Assembly: GCF_022836435.1 (NCBI RefSeq)
Contig: NZ_BQXC01000001.1
Span: 1,748,121 to 1,812,120, forward strand
Length of the DNA: 64,000 nt
Direction of reading: 5' to 3'
DNA from: Nitrosomonas sp. PY1
Lineage (GTDB): Bacteria > Pseudomonadota > Gammaproteobacteria > Burkholderiales > Nitrosomonadaceae
Shown here: in pieces, positions 44,639 to 55,344 of the stretch
Layout: every line of letters starts with the position of its first letter
Position numbering within the stretch: position 1 is the first letter of the stretch
The notes under the pieces: generated by a model
What the model saw: the letters and a program-made list of their open reading frames with translations, nothing else
Told to the model about the DNA's origin: nothing
The model's database searches: none
Translations under genes and position numbers: made by a program

Positions 44639-46711
44639 ATGAATAATTTAATCTCAAAGCTGGGCTGGCTGTCACTTTCTCTTGCCGGTGCATTTGCTTT
44701 TGGTGCTATTGCGTTAAACCGCGGAGAATCGATCGGCGCGATTTGGATTGTCATAGCGGCGATGTGCGTATATTTGATTGCTTACCGTTTCTACAGCCTA
44801 TTTATTGCGAGTCGTGTGTTGAGAGTGGATGCAACACGCATGACACCTGCGTACAAGCATAACGATGGTTTGGATCATGTGCCTACAAATAAGTATGTAC
44901 TGTTCGGACATCATTTTGCTGCAATTGCCGGAGCGGGACCGTTGGTTGGGCCGATTTTAGCGGCACAGATGGGGTATTTACCCGGCATGCTGTGGTTACT
45001 GGCTGGCGTTGTGTTTGCAGGAGCGGTGCAAGATTTCATTGTGTTATTTGTTTCAACTCGACGTAATGCCCGTTCGTTAGGTGATTTGATCAAATCAGAG
45101 CTAGGGCAAATACCGGGCATGATCGCATTATTTGGCGCGTTTTTCATTATGCTGATTCTATTAGCGGTATTGTCTTTAATCGTGGTCAAGGCGCTGGCCG
45201 AATCACCCTGGGGCTTATTCACCGTTGCAGCAACGATCCCTATTGCGCTATTCATGGGAATTTATTCGAGATTCATACGTCCTTGCGCGATTGGAGAGGT
45301 TTCGTTGATTGGTTTCGCACTATTGATGCTATCCATCGTAGCAGGACAATATGTACAGGAACATCCTGTTTGGGGAGAATTTTTTACCCTGACCGGTGAG
45401 CAATTAACTGGGTTATTGATCGGCTATGGTTTTATCGCATCCGTGTTGCCAGTTTGGTTATTATTGGCGCCGCGCGATTATTTATCGACATTTTTGAAAA
45501 TCGGCACGATCGTTGGGTTGGCGATTGGCGTGGTGATCGTTTCACCCGAGCTCAAAATGCCAGCATTAACACAGTTTATCGATGGCTCCGGGCCGGTTTG
45601 GTCTGGTGATTTATTTCCTTTCTTGTTTGTCACCATTGCGTGCGGTGCGATTTCCGGTTTTCATTCATTGATTGCTTCCGGCACGACGCCGAAAATGATC
45701 CAAAATGAAACTGATGCGCGCTTCATTGGCTATGGCGCCATGCTGATGGAATCGTTCGTGGCCATTATGGCATTGGTTGCGGCAGCGGCATTAGAACCGG
45801 GAATCTATTTTGCAATGAACAGCCCGGGCGCAATTATTGGCACAACAGCGGAATCAGCAGCGCAAACCATTTCGCAATGGGGATTTTATGTCACACCGGA
45901 GATGATTAACCAAACAGCGCAGAATGTTGGTGAGCACAGTATTATTTCTCGTACCGGTGGCGCACCGACATTGGCGGTCGGTATGGCGCAAATCTTATCG
46001 GAAGTGATTGGTGGCACTGCAATGATGGCCTTTTGGTACCATTTTGCCATTTTGTTTGAAGCTTTATTTATTTTGACTGCGGTCGATGCGGGTACTCGCG
46101 CCGGCCGATTCATGTTACAAGACTTGCTCGGATCGTTTATTCCAGCAATGAAGCGTACCGATTCGGTCATAGCCAGTTTGATTGCTACCGCGTTTTGTGT
46201 GTCGGGTTGGGGTTATTTTTTATATCAGGGTGTCGTGGACCCATTAGGTGGTATTAATACCCTATGGCCATTATTTGGTATTTCCAATCAAATGCTAGCA
46301 GGCATCGCGCTGATTTTATGCACAAGCGTGTTATTTAAAATGAAACAAGATCGCTATGCTTGGGTTACGGTAATTCCATTGACATGGGTCAGTGTGTGTA
46401 CTTTGACCGCAGCCTGGCAGAAAATTTTTCATGATAACCCGCGTATCGGTTTTCTGGCACACGCCCGACAATACCAAGAAGCCATTGCGCAAGAGATAAT
46501 ACTGGCGCCTGCTAAGTCGATTGAACAAATGCAGCAAGTTGTCTTTAACGATTACGTGAATACATCATTGGCAGCTTTATTTATGTTGGTGCTAATCAGC
46601 ATGCTGATATTTGGCGTGAAAACCGCATTGCAGGCCCGTGTAATGAATCAGCCAACAGTGCAGGAAACACCCTTTGAATTGCTCCCCTCCCATGTGATGC
46701 CACAAAAATAA
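44639..46711 (+). CDS. cstA: CstA-family peptide/pyruvate transporter (carbon starvation protein)
   Basis: A 690-residue inner-membrane protein with about 16-18 membrane segments. Hallmarks are TNKYVLFGHHFAAIAGAGPL (about residues 80-100), VLFVSTRRNARSLGDLI, SGFHSLIASGTTPKMIQNE, and TLWPLFGISNQMLAGIAL. CstA-type carriers take up peptides or pyruvate and are induced on carbon starvation in E. coli. The next gene, ybdD-like (13 bp on), is its usual small partner. A GGTGG lies 5 bases before the ATG. In an autotroph the likely substrate is a small organic acid, but that is inferred. Confidence 0.92.
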   Translation: MNNLISKLGWLSLSLAGAFAFGAIALNRGESIGAIWIVIAAMCVYLIAYRFYSLFIASRVLRVDATRMTPAYKHNDGLDHVPTNKYVLFGHHFAAIAGAGPLVGPILAAQMGYLPGMLWLLAGVVFAGAVQDFIVLFVSTRRNARSLGDLIKSELGQIPGMIALFGAFFIMLILLAVLSLIVVKALAESPWGLFTVAATIPIALFMGIYSRFIRPCAIGEVSLIGFALLMLSIVAGQYVQEHPVWGEFFTLTGEQLTGLLIGYGFIASVLPVWLLLAPRDYLSTFLKIGTIVGLAIGVVIVSPELKMPALTQFIDGSGPVWSGDLFPFLFVTIACGAISGFHSLIASGTTPKMIQNETDARFIGYGAMLMESFVAIMALVAAAALEPGIYFAMNSPGAIIGTTAESAAQTISQWGFYVTPEMINQTAQNVGEHSIISRTGGAPTLAVGMAQILSEVIGGTAMMAFWYHFAILFEALFILTAVDAGTRAGRFMLQDLLGSFIPAMKRTDSVIASLIATAFCVSGWGYFLYQGVVDPLGGINTLWPLFGISNQMLAGIALILCTSVLFKMKQDRYAWVTVIPLTWVSVCTLTAAWQKIFHDNPRIGFLAHARQYQEAIAQEIILAPAKSIEQMQQVVFNDYVNTSLAALFMLVLISMLIFGVKTALQARVMNQPTVQETPFELLPSHVMPQK

Positions 46712-46723
46712 CAGGAGAAACAA

Positions 46724-46927
46724 ATGATATTTGAAATATTCAATACCACAATGACACGTGTAAAGCAAAGCATGCGACTGATGGTGGGTGTGCCCGATTA
46801 TGAAGCTTATGTGAATCATATGAAAGCAGCTCACCCGGAGCAACCGGTGATGTCATACCCAGAATTCTTCCGTGAGCGCCAGGAAGCGCGTTATGGTGCC
46901 AAAGGAAGACTAAATCGCTGTTGTTAA
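46724..46927 (+). CDS. YbdD/YjiX-family small protein, CstA partner
   Basis: A 67-residue protein of the DUF466 family. It has MRLMVGVPDYEAYVNHMKAA and HPEQPVMSYPEFFRERQEAR, then YGAKGRLNRCC. These motifs are those of YbdD/YjiX, small proteins always found with CstA-type transporters, which need them for uptake. It follows cstA by 12 bp and ends with CC. Very short family lengths are normal. Confidence 0.9.
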   Translation: MIFEIFNTTMTRVKQSMRLMVGVPDYEAYVNHMKAAHPEQPVMSYPEFFRERQEARYGAKGRLNRCC

Positions 46928-46933
46928 AGCATT

Positions 46934-47521
46934 CTAGTGTCGGTGGTGGCGTTTCTTGGTTTGTAATAAAACCAGAACAGCACCACCGCCTCCATCCGAT
47001 GGTTTCGCTTGATAGAAAGCCAGTACGCTAGAGCACTGCGCTAACCAATGACCGACTTGTTTTTTCAATATCGGATCGCGATTGGGTGAACTGAATCCTT
47101 TGCCATGGATAACACGAACGCACCGAAATTGGTTTTCAGTACAGTTTTCCAAAAATGCCATCAATTCCTGACGGGCGATATCGCGGGTATAGCCATGCAA
47201 ATCTAAATTATCTTGAATTGGCCAATAACCCCGGCGTAGGCGACGAAGTGTTTGATGTGACACACCAGGCCGAGCAAAAGACCAATCATCACCCGACTCA
47301 ATGGATGAAATAAGAGAATCATCAGTAGTTAAATCTACAGAAATATTGATCAAACCAGGCTTTTGCTTCCTGGGAATTGATGTTATCGAGCGCTTGTCCG
47401 GAACTATCCGATTGGGAGTGGATAGCGGTGCCACGTCCCGCATAGCATTTCGAAATAAGGCATTATCGCTAATATCACTTAGCATCGCAGTTTCTTTTGT
47501 ATCACCGTCAGAATCATTCAT
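46934..47521 (-). CDS. Smr-domain protein (SmrA-like DNA endonuclease)
   Basis: A 195-residue protein. Residues about 110-195 are a Smr domain with LDLHGYTRDIARQELMAFLE and VRVIHGKGFSSP, the conserved nucleotide- and DNA-contact motifs. Smr proteins nick DNA or cleave RNA; bacterial SmrA-type proteins resemble the C-terminus of MutS2. The N-terminal 100 residues are variable and charged. It converges with the ybdD-like gene (6 bp apart) and is 33 bp after trxB. Specific substrate unknown. Confidence 0.8.
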   Translation of the reverse strand: MNDSDGDTKETAMLSDISDNALFRNAMRDVAPLSTPNRIVPDKRSITSIPRKQKPGLINISVDLTTDDSLISSIESGDDWSFARPGVSHQTLRRLRRGYWPIQDNLDLHGYTRDIARQELMAFLENCTENQFRCVRVIHGKGFSSPNRDPILKKQVGHWLAQCSSVLAFYQAKPSDGGGGAVLVLLQTKKRHHRH

Positions 47522-47554
47522 TTGCCACTTTGTAGCTTGTCGCCATTATCGTTG

Positions 47555-48529
<975 letters not shown>

Positions 48530-48639
48530 TTAATTAAACTGAAACAATATTGTATTGGCAAAATATGCATTCTTTGTGACTGACCGTTTCGCCGAATCAT
48601 TCCATATCACTTTCTAATTAGATATATCCATGCTATGGC

Positions 48640-49035
48640 TTAATCAAGCGACTCGTTACAGATTTTTGCTGCAACATGGTACAAAATGGACTGCTTAGAA
48701 AAATCGAACCAATCGCCGGATTCCTTATGACTAGCACCGTTGGGTGTAGTTGCAGCGTTTTTATCAGGATAAAATAGTAACGTAAGAATTCTGGCTTTGT
48801 GGTCGATACAATTAAACTCGTAATGCGTTTTTAATGAGTGAAACCGACCGGATTGTTGTTTCTCATAACTCGATAATACCCAAGCTTTTCTAAAATGTTC
48901 ATTCTTGTCGATAGTTTCCCAATCAACAAAATGCTTTTCCCCGCGTTTGTTTCCTTGGTCAATCGCAGTCCATTCTGCTTGTAAAGGTAACGCAAAGAAG
49001 GTCAGAAAAAATAGTATCAGTAATCGATTTGTCAT
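48640..49035 (-). CDS. Surface-adhesin E-like exported protein
   Basis: A 131-residue protein with signal peptide (1-20, cleavage after LQA). The mature part has EWTAIDQGNKRGEKHFVDWE, AWVLSSYEKQQ and KTHYEFNCIDHKARILTLL, then ILYHVAAKICNE. This is the pattern of the adhesin-E-like domain, common in beta- and gammaproteobacteria, of unknown role here. I start at the ATG at 49033-49035, a clean signal peptide. Two Cys may form a disulfide. It stands alone. Confidence 0.7.
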   Translation of the reverse strand: MTNRLLILFFLTFFALPLQAEWTAIDQGNKRGEKHFVDWETIDKNEHFRKAWVLSSYEKQQSGRFHSLKTHYEFNCIDHKARILTLLFYPDKNAATTPNGASHKESGDWFDFSKQSILYHVAAKICNESLD

Positions 49036-49146
49036 TGTTAACAATTCCGATGAATAAAGCTGCTTAGTTTATGAATGTATTAGATTTCGCGAAGAAAATG
49101 CAATATTCATGCAGGATGTTGTAAAAGTGTATTATTTTGCAATAAA

Positions 49147-49169
49147 AAAGTTTCCACTGTGGAAACTTT
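49147..49169. promoter_or_regulatory. 23-bp near-perfect palindrome in the exbB upstream region
   Basis: AAAGTTTCCAC (49147-49157) and GTGGAAACTTT (49159-49169) are exact inverse copies around one base. The one-base spacing is too tight for a stable RNA hairpin, so an operator is more likely than a terminator. It lies 226 bp before the exbB start and 112 bp before the divergent adhesin-E-like gene. The rest of 49036-49394 shows only AT-rich sequence. Confidence 0.4.
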
Positions 49170-49394
49170 GGTCTATTCTTAGCGACGGGTCTCTCAGTGC
49201 CAAGTTTTTCTTCAACCAATGTCAAATTACATATCGATCAGCGTGCTTTATGCACGTTTTATTATATCTGGAATAGTTGTGTTTTTTTATAGTCACAGTT
49301 AGGCATATTATAAAGTTTTTTATTTTGGAAATCTTTAGAACTGTTACAAACCGCTAGCAATGTTATATATCTTCAACTTGGAGTTAAGTTAATT

Positions 49395-50042
49395 ATGGAA
49401 GAACTAAATCAGGCCTGGGTGATGTTGAAGCTCGGTGGCGTTATTATCATACCGCTGGTGGCGTTAGCCATAATTGCAGTGGCAATTATGCTTGAGAAAG
49501 CTTTTATTTATTGGCGTTATGCGCGACTATCTAATGATTTGTTAAATCTGGTAGAAACTTATGGTTTTAAATGGAATGACTTAGAAAAAATTCTTTCAGG
49601 ATTGGATAAACGACATTATTACAAACGCTTCTTCGAGGTAGTCATTTCCAATCGACATAAACCCGCTTGGTGGACTGAATCACGCGCCGCCGATGAGGCG
49701 CAAATCATTGAAGAATCTTTGGCGCGTCGTCTTTGGGCACTGGAAACGATTGTTACCGCAGCACCGCTATTAGGGTTGGTAGGAACTGTGGTTGGCATGA
49801 TGCGGGCTTTTCAAGTGATCGGAAGTGAAGGCGTTGTTAATCCTACCGCAGTAACGGGTGGTGTTGCTGAGGCATTGATTGCAACTGTAGTGGGATTGGC
49901 TATTGCACTAGTGGCTTTATTCGGCTTCAATTATTTTTCCCGTTTACAATCATTGACAATGGATGAAATGGAGCGCTTGGGTACACGATTAATCGACAAT
50001 ATTCGACTCGATCAGCAGAGAGATTCTCATGAAGCTTCGTAA
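49395..50042 (+). CDS. exbB: ExbB/TolQ-family proton-channel protein
   Basis: A 215-residue inner-membrane protein with three predicted helices (about residues 15-33, 123-145 and 165-187). The family core is in LLGLVGTVVGMMRAFQVIGS and GGVAEALIATVVGLAIALVA. With ExbD it forms a proton channel that energises TonB. It overlaps exbD by 14 bp. ExbB and TolQ cannot be told apart with certainty, but the operon ends in a TonB-like gene rather than tolA/tolB/pal, which favours ExbB. Confidence 0.9.
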   Translation: MEELNQAWVMLKLGGVIIIPLVALAIIAVAIMLEKAFIYWRYARLSNDLLNLVETYGFKWNDLEKILSGLDKRHYYKRFFEVVISNRHKPAWWTESRAADEAQIIEESLARRLWALETIVTAAPLLGLVGTVVGMMRAFQVIGSEGVVNPTAVTGGVAEALIATVVGLAIALVALFGFNYFSRLQSLTMDEMERLGTRLIDNIRLDQQRDSHEAS

Positions 50043-50430
50043 ATCTCGCGTTGTTTCAAAGGGTAAAATCGAAATCATTCCGATGATTGATGTGATGTTT
50101 TTTTTGCTTGCCACGTTCATGCTGGCATCGTTATCAATGCAAAATCTGGATTCTCTGCAAGTCAATTTACCTGAAGGCGAAGCAGAAAAATTAAGCGCCG
50201 AGAAACCTGTAACACTTTCGCTGACCAAGGACAGTAAAATTTATATCAATCAAAAAACGGTTACATTGGATACATTAGCCGAGACACTTAAACCGCTGCT
50301 TGCGGATTCTAAACAAAAACTGATAGTTTCGGCTGATAACGAAGCTCCACAAGGTATTGTGGTACAGGCGATGCTTCGAGCCCGGAAAGCTGGAGTACAG
50401 CATTTTCTTATTGCTGTAAAACATAAATAG
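50029..50430 (+). CDS. exbD: ExbD/TolR-family protein
   Basis: A 133-residue partner of ExbB, with one N-terminal membrane helix (about residues 15-35) and a periplasmic domain. The protonatable Asp of the helix is in IIPMIDVMFFLLATFMLA. The periplasmic part has INLPEGEAEKLSAEKP-like sequence (VNLPEGEAEKLS) and VSADNEAPQGIVVQAM. It is translationally coupled to exbB by a 14-bp overlap and lies 10 bp before the TonB-like gene. Confidence 0.9.
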   Translation: MKLRKSRVVSKGKIEIIPMIDVMFFLLATFMLASLSMQNLDSLQVNLPEGEAEKLSAEKPVTLSLTKDSKIYINQKTVTLDTLAETLKPLLADSKQKLIVSADNEAPQGIVVQAMLRARKAGVQHFLIAVKHK

Positions 50431-50440
50431 CGCAGATCAT

Positions 50441-51268
50441 ATGGCGAGCTCCAGATCTCAAGAGATTCGTCTATGGTGGCCACTACCACTAGCGGCTCTG
50501 ATATGGTTGCTGATAACTTGGGGGGTAGGTTTCTTACTATCGTTACCAGAAGTCGAGATCGATACACCTCCACCAATTGCTGCCAGTTTTATTGATCTCA
50601 ACGAAACGGAAGATGCAACAAACTCTTTGCCCGCTTCCGCGCCAAGCGCTCCAACACCACCGCAAGAAAAGCCCGTACCAACGGAAGTAGCGCCTAAGCC
50701 AGCACAAAAAATGCCAGCTCCATCTGCTCAAAGCCTGCCACCAGCACGTCTACCGAAACCGAAAGTCGCTGATAAAGCCGTCTCTAAAAAACCCGAAAAA
50801 ACCACCCCAGATCGATCCATTGATTTATCGGATTTTATTAATAAGAATCGGGCCAAACGTGGTGAGCCTGGGATCTTCGATCACCTTAATGATATGCCGC
50901 CGAATAATGCATTGTCTTCGCCTAATGAAGCGCGTATGGCCAATGTCAGGCGGAATCTACAAACAGCCGGTACGAGTGGCATATTTCAGATTCTCCGGAT
51001 AGGACCTCGTACCGCTGAATTCTCATTTCGCGCATGGACAACGGGACAAAGCAATCCTCGTTTGCAATACATTCAAGTAGATGCCGGTCCGGACGGTAGC
51101 GTTGAACGCGCCATTATTCGGCGCATGATTCAATTGATCCGGGAATATTATAAAGAGGATTTTAATTGGGAATCCCATCGCTTACACCGTGTGGTGGTTT
51201 TATCTGCACGTGAAAAAGACACCAAAGGACTTGAAGATTTTTTGATGCGAGAGTTTTTTGTAAATTAA
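50441..51268 (+). CDS. TonB-like protein with an unusual C-terminal domain
   Basis: A 275-residue protein with an N-terminal membrane helix (about 12-34), a Pro/Ala/Lys-rich periplasmic spacer (about 60-125) and a compact C-terminal domain (about 175-275). That plan is that of TonB. The C-terminal domain, however, reads FQILRIGPRTAEFSFRAWTT, QVDAGPDGSVERAIIRRMIQ and FNWESHRLHRVVVLSAREKD. The usual YPxxA and strand pattern of TonB is absent, so it may recognise different receptors or partners. It is the third gene of an exbB-exbD operon (10 bp after exbD). Function as energy transducer is inferred from context. Confidence 0.7.
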   Translation: MASSRSQEIRLWWPLPLAALIWLLITWGVGFLLSLPEVEIDTPPPIAASFIDLNETEDATNSLPASAPSAPTPPQEKPVPTEVAPKPAQKMPAPSAQSLPPARLPKPKVADKAVSKKPEKTTPDRSIDLSDFINKNRAKRGEPGIFDHLNDMPPNNALSSPNEARMANVRRNLQTAGTSGIFQILRIGPRTAEFSFRAWTTGQSNPRLQYIQVDAGPDGSVERAIIRRMIQLIREYYKEDFNWESHRLHRVVVLSAREKDTKGLEDFLMREFFVN

Positions 51269-51360
51269 CAGTGATTCACCATAAAACACCCACATCTAAA
51301 CCCTAACATCCACCGATTTCTCCTTATTGATTGCGGCTAATCTATCTCAGTCTATCGGCG

Positions 51361-52236
51361 CTAAAGTGACCGCGTAGCAACATCGGCGAGCAGTGTCTCC
51401 GCCGCCAGTTTACCGAGATTATTAGACGCCAGCGGGCTATCGCCGGTAAGTAGGCGGCGATCCTTGTGAACCTTCCCAGTAATATCGGAATTAAGGATCT
51501 TGACACCCAATTCGCGCAGGCGCTCTCCGACCAGCCAGGGCATCGGACCGGGAATGTAGCCGATCTCGATATTGGCACCGGTATCTAGGCTATCAGGAAA
51601 AACGCAGATCTCATAACCACGAAACAAGAAATCTTCCTTCTTCTCGCCAAGGCTCGCGGCAAGCAGCCCGGCTGGTCCGTGACACAGTGAAATCACATAG
51701 CGATCATTGTCTCGTGCCCAGAATAGCGCTTTCTTCACATCCTCACTAAAGGGAACATCGTTCAGAACGCCATGGCCTCCGGGAATAAATACGCCGATAT
51801 AATGATCCAAATCCTTTACAACATCTGGCAGCTTCTTCGGTGCCTTGAGCTTGGCCCGATACTTTTCATACGTTGCCTTGACAACCTCGTCTTCCTGAGG
51901 GAAGGCCCACATCTCAAGCTTCACCGGATCGCCAGACGGTGTGGCAATGTCGACTTCAAACCCCGCAAGATCCATATGATACATCGGCAGCAACATCTCA
52001 ACCGGGTGATTGCCGGTGGAGAAGAACTTGCCGTTCTTCATCATCAGGTAGCGCTCTTGCGATGCAATCATCAGTACTTTCCACTTTCCACCCTTATACG
52101 GGTTAGGATAGGTCGTACCGTCGAAATCTGTCTTCGAAGAAGTGTACTGGGTAAGTGAATAAGGCGACGGGAAACAGGCGTTTTCTTCCGCCGTATCAGG
52201 AGTTGGTCTGCGGTCTTCTTGTTGTGTGTCGTTCAT
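51361..52236 (-). CDS. hchA: Protein/nucleic acid deglycase HchA (Hsp31)
   Basis: A 291-residue DJ-1/PfpI-type protein that removes methylglyoxal adducts from proteins and nucleotides and acts as a holding chaperone. The nucleophile Cys is in [15 protein letters not shown], the Glu in [18 protein letters not shown] and the His beside the Cys. [13 protein letters not shown] and the [12 protein letters not shown] segment are also HchA hallmarks. Length matches E. coli HchA. It is 34 bp after the truncated bestrophin gene. Confidence 0.92.
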   Translation of the reverse strand: MNDTQQEDRRPTPDTAEENACFPSPYSLTQYTSSKTDFDGTTYPNPYKGGKWKVLMIASQERYLMMKNGKFFSTGNHPVEMLLPMYHMDLAGFEVDIATPSGDPVKLEMWAFPQEDEVVKATYEKYRAKLKAPKKLPDVVKDLDHYIGVFIPGGHGVLNDVPFSEDVKKALFWARDNDRYVISLCHGPAGLLAASLGEKKEDFLFRGYEICVFPDSLDTGANIEIGYIPGPMPWLVGERLRELGVKILNSDITGKVHKDRRLLTGDSPLASNNLGKLAAETLLADVATRSL

Positions 52237-52270
52237 GGATTCTCCTTGTTACATGTAAAAATTATTCGGG

Positions 52271-52729
52271 TTATAGCACAATATTGTTTACTGGGACAAT
52301 GAGCGTAGGTAAATCTTTTTCATTGAGCATATCCCGCAGATCTATTGCTATGGTACGACTCATCGAAGCCATCGGTATATCATTTGTGCCGCCTTCAAAA
52401 GGGTTTTCTGTGGCCTGCTGCTGGCCCCACTCGCTCCAGCGAAATAAAAACCAGGAAACCACTACAGAAAGGGTATGTGAACCATATAAGATGAACTCCC
52501 AGCGAACGTCATATAAAACTGTGGGGATTGCGGCTATGAGAATGAGTGAATAAATGTCTCTTCGAGTCCATTTTAAGGACTCACCTACCCGGTAATAATT
52601 ACCCGTAGCATATTTTAGTTGGCTGATTGTAACGAAAACTTGCAGTTGTAGACACCCTAGCCAAGTATGAGCTTCACTAAATCCCAAATATGCAAAACGG
52701 CCAGCTGCACTCGATACTAGTACATTCAA
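52271..52729 (-). pseudogene. Bestrophin-like gene with large internal deletion
   Basis: A 152-codon frame. Residues about 45-80 match the N-terminus of bacterial bestrophin-like channels (VGESLKWTRRDIYSLILIAA, IPTVLYDV). About residues 85-150 match the C-terminus (TLSVVVSWFLFRWSEWG, ATENPFEGGTNDIPMASMSRTIAIDLRDML). The middle helices that form the pore, normally about 170 residues, are missing, so the two ends are fused in frame. The first 40 residues are not bestrophin. It cannot make a channel. It is 34 bp before hchA and may still be cotranscribed. Confidence 0.75.
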
Positions 52730-52769
52730 CTACGATTGCTAAACTTACCTTTATATTTTTGAGTAAGCT

Positions 52770-54233
52770 CTAGATATGCAATGCACGATTATCGGCACCC
52801 AGCGCTGCTTCATGTAATGCTTCTGATAAAGTCGGATGGGCATGAATGGTACTCGCAATATCCTCACTGCTAGCGGAAAACTTCATAGCAATCACAGCTT
52901 CTGATATGAGTTCAGAAACATGAGGGCCGATCATGTGAATTCCCAACACTCGATCTGTTTTTTCATCCGCCAAGACCTTAATAAATCCAAAAGAGTCACC
53001 AATTGATCGCGCCCGACCATTGGCCATAAAAGGAAATTGTCCAACTTTATAGGCGATATCGGCGGCCTTAAGTTGTTTTTCATTTTTCCCCACCCAGGCT
53101 ATTTCTGGAGATGTATAAATTACCCAAGGTATCACATTAAAATCAACGGGTTCGCATTGCTCAATAGTCTGATTTTTTTCTAAATGTGCAATCGTTTCTG
53201 CCACCGCCATACCTTCTTCCGATGCTTTATGTGCTAGCATAGGTCCACGTACCACATCACCAAGCGCATAGATATTGGTGAGGTTAGTGCGACAGTATTC
53301 ATCTACTGCAATAAACCCTTTTTCATCCAATGCTAAGCCATTTTCATCAGCACCAAGTCCAGCTGTATTTGGAATCCGACCGATTGCAACAATTAGTTTA
53401 TCCACTTCAAGCGTTTGCTTCTGCTTATCTGCATCTGCGTAGCGTAATGTTATTTTATTTTTTGTCACTTTAACGGATTCGATTGCAACACCCGTATGAA
53501 TCTGTAGACCAAGTTCTTTATTAAAGATATTTTTTGCTTCTTTAGCGATTTGATCGTCCGCTGCCATCATAAATTCTGGCATAGCTTCTAGAATTGTTAC
53601 TTCGGAACCGAGTCTTCGCCACACGCTTCCCATCTCAAGGCCTATAACACCCGCCCCGATGACACCCAATCGCTTGGGTATTTCAGTTAAAGATAAAGCA
53701 CCGACGTTATCAAGAATTTTATCGTTGTCAATCATCGAAAGCGGGAATGGCCTTGGCACCGAGCCGGTTGCTATGATGACATATTTGGCCTGTATCGTTT
53801 GTGTACTACCCGCATCCTCCACGGCAACTGTCCACTCTTTTGCGGAGTTGGATTGCTTTTGTAACGTTCCCTTACCGTGCATCGATTTGATTTTATTCTT
53901 CTTAAACAGTGATGCGATGCCTGCTGTAAAGCTAGTAACTATTTTCTCTTTGCGTGCAATCATCGTGGAGACATCTATGCCAGCATTTTCGCAATGTATG
54001 CCGTGCGCTGAGAACTTGTGCTGGAGCTGAAAGTAATTCTCTGAAGAATCAAGCAATGCTTTGGATGGAATACAACCAACATTCAAACAAGTGCCGCCAA
54101 GGCACGGTTTTCCCTTGGGATTTTTCCAATCATCAATACACACAGTATTCAAACCCAATTGCGCACATCGAATTGCCGCAACATATCCACCAGGTCCTGC
54201 ACCAATCACTGCCACATCAAAAATATCAGACAT
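52770..54233 (-). CDS. lpdA: Dihydrolipoyl dehydrogenase (E3)
   Basis: Re-oxidises dihydrolipoamide on E2 with FAD and NAD+. The 487 residues include GAGPGGYVAAIRCAQLGL, the redox disulfide in GGTCLNVGCIPSKALLD, the NAD-binding GAGVIGLEMGSVWRRLG, GDVVRGPMLAHKASEEG, and the C-terminal active His in HAHPTLSEALHEAALG. It is the E3 partner of SucA and SucB encoded at 34056-38206. It may also serve pyruvate dehydrogenase, whose genes are not in the window. Confidence 0.95.
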   Translation of the reverse strand: MSDIFDVAVIGAGPGGYVAAIRCAQLGLNTVCIDDWKNPKGKPCLGGTCLNVGCIPSKALLDSSENYFQLQHKFSAHGIHCENAGIDVSTMIARKEKIVTSFTAGIASLFKKNKIKSMHGKGTLQKQSNSAKEWTVAVEDAGSTQTIQAKYVIIATGSVPRPFPLSMIDNDKILDNVGALSLTEIPKRLGVIGAGVIGLEMGSVWRRLGSEVTILEAMPEFMMAADDQIAKEAKNIFNKELGLQIHTGVAIESVKVTKNKITLRYADADKQKQTLEVDKLIVAIGRIPNTAGLGADENGLALDEKGFIAVDEYCRTNLTNIYALGDVVRGPMLAHKASEEGMAVAETIAHLEKNQTIEQCEPVDFNVIPWVIYTSPEIAWVGKNEKQLKAADIAYKVGQFPFMANGRARSIGDSFGFIKVLADEKTDRVLGIHMIGPHVSELISEAVIAMKFSASSEDIASTIHAHPTLSEALHEAALGADNRALHI

Positions 54234-54295
54234 AATTCACCCTAATCCTACAAAATTTTCACTAACACGTTCTAATTTAGAGTAGAAGCTCTTAT

Positions 54296-55342
54296 TTATG
54301 CTTTTTTAATGGAATCGATTTCGTCAACAGCTTGTATGTAATCTTTCTGTTCCCGTAATTTTAACATCGAGTCGGCAAGCTGCTTGGCATGCATGCGAGC
54401 CAAGCGCAAACGGCTGGTTGCTAGCATATCCCATTGCAATGCCTGTAGAATTTCATCAACGCCATCCTTATTATTACACACTAATATCATGTCACAACCT
54501 GCAGACAATGCGGCTTGGGCACGTTGCAGCATAGTTTCGCAAAATTCAACCCCTGCCCCACGCATAGTTAAATCATCCGAAAAAATGCAACCGTCAAATT
54601 GCAACTCAGTACGTAAAACCTGCTGTAACCAAACAGCAGAAAAACCGGCCGGCTTCTGATCGACTTTTGGGAAAATAACATGTGCGACCATTATCCCAGA
54701 TACCCCATAATCAATCATTCGGCGAAATGGTATTAGATCTATTTTGCCGATATCATTCAAAGATCGATCATCCACACAAGCTTGTAAGTGCGAATCCGCT
54801 TGAATATAACCGTGACCGGGAAAATGCTTTGCAACTGCAAGCATACCACCTTTCTTGAGGCCTTGCGTAATACACTGCGCCAAATTTATAACAACATCCG
54901 GATCGCTATGAAAAGCACGATCGCCAATCACGCTACTCGTGCCATGATCGATATCCAGAACAGGTGTAAAACTAAAATCGATTCCGCAAGCATTGAGCTC
55001 TGCCGCTAAAACATAACCTACTTGAAAAGCCAAATGCCTTGCAAGTTCAGTCCGCTGATCCCAAATCACGCCTAATTCTCGCATCGCGGGTAATTTGGTA
55101 AACCCTTGTATAAAACGTTGCACACGGCCACCTTCATGGTCAACCGCGATTAATAGCGACGGTGTCCTGAGTGCATGAATGTGCTGGGTTAATTGTGATA
55201 ATTGTGCGATATTCGAATAGTTTCGCGCAAAAAGAATCACGCCGCCAACCAGTGGATGCGAAAGCCTATCAATATCGATTTGCGTTAGTTCTGTACCGGC
55301 AATATCGATCATTACCGGTCCTAGCTCAAGTGATAGTGACAT
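54296..55342 (-). CDS. nagZ: Beta-N-acetylhexosaminidase NagZ (peptidoglycan recycling)
   Basis: Cuts GlcNAc from 1,6-anhydro-MurNAc peptides in the cytoplasm. The 348 residues are a GH3 TIM barrel with [35 protein letters not shown] (the catalytic His and Asp loop) and [16 protein letters not shown]. The start is the ATG at 55340-55342, just after the acpS stop; a longer frame is not family-like. It follows acpS by 2 bp in the era-pdxJ-acpS-nagZ block. Confidence 0.93.
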   Translation of the reverse strand: MSLSLELGPVMIDIAGTELTQIDIDRLSHPLVGGVILFARNYSNIAQLSQLTQHIHALRTPSLLIAVDHEGGRVQRFIQGFTKLPAMRELGVIWDQRTELARHLAFQVGYVLAAELNACGIDFSFTPVLDIDHGTSSVIGDRAFHSDPDVVINLAQCITQGLKKGGMLAVAKHFPGHGYIQADSHLQACVDDRSLNDIGKIDLIPFRRMIDYGVSGIMVAHVIFPKVDQKPAGFSAVWLQQVLRTELQFDGCIFSDDLTMRGAGVEFCETMLQRAQAALSAGCDMILVCNNKDGVDEILQALQWDMLATSRLRLARMHAKQLADSMLKLREQKDYIQAVDEIDSIKKA

Positions 55343-55344
55343 AG

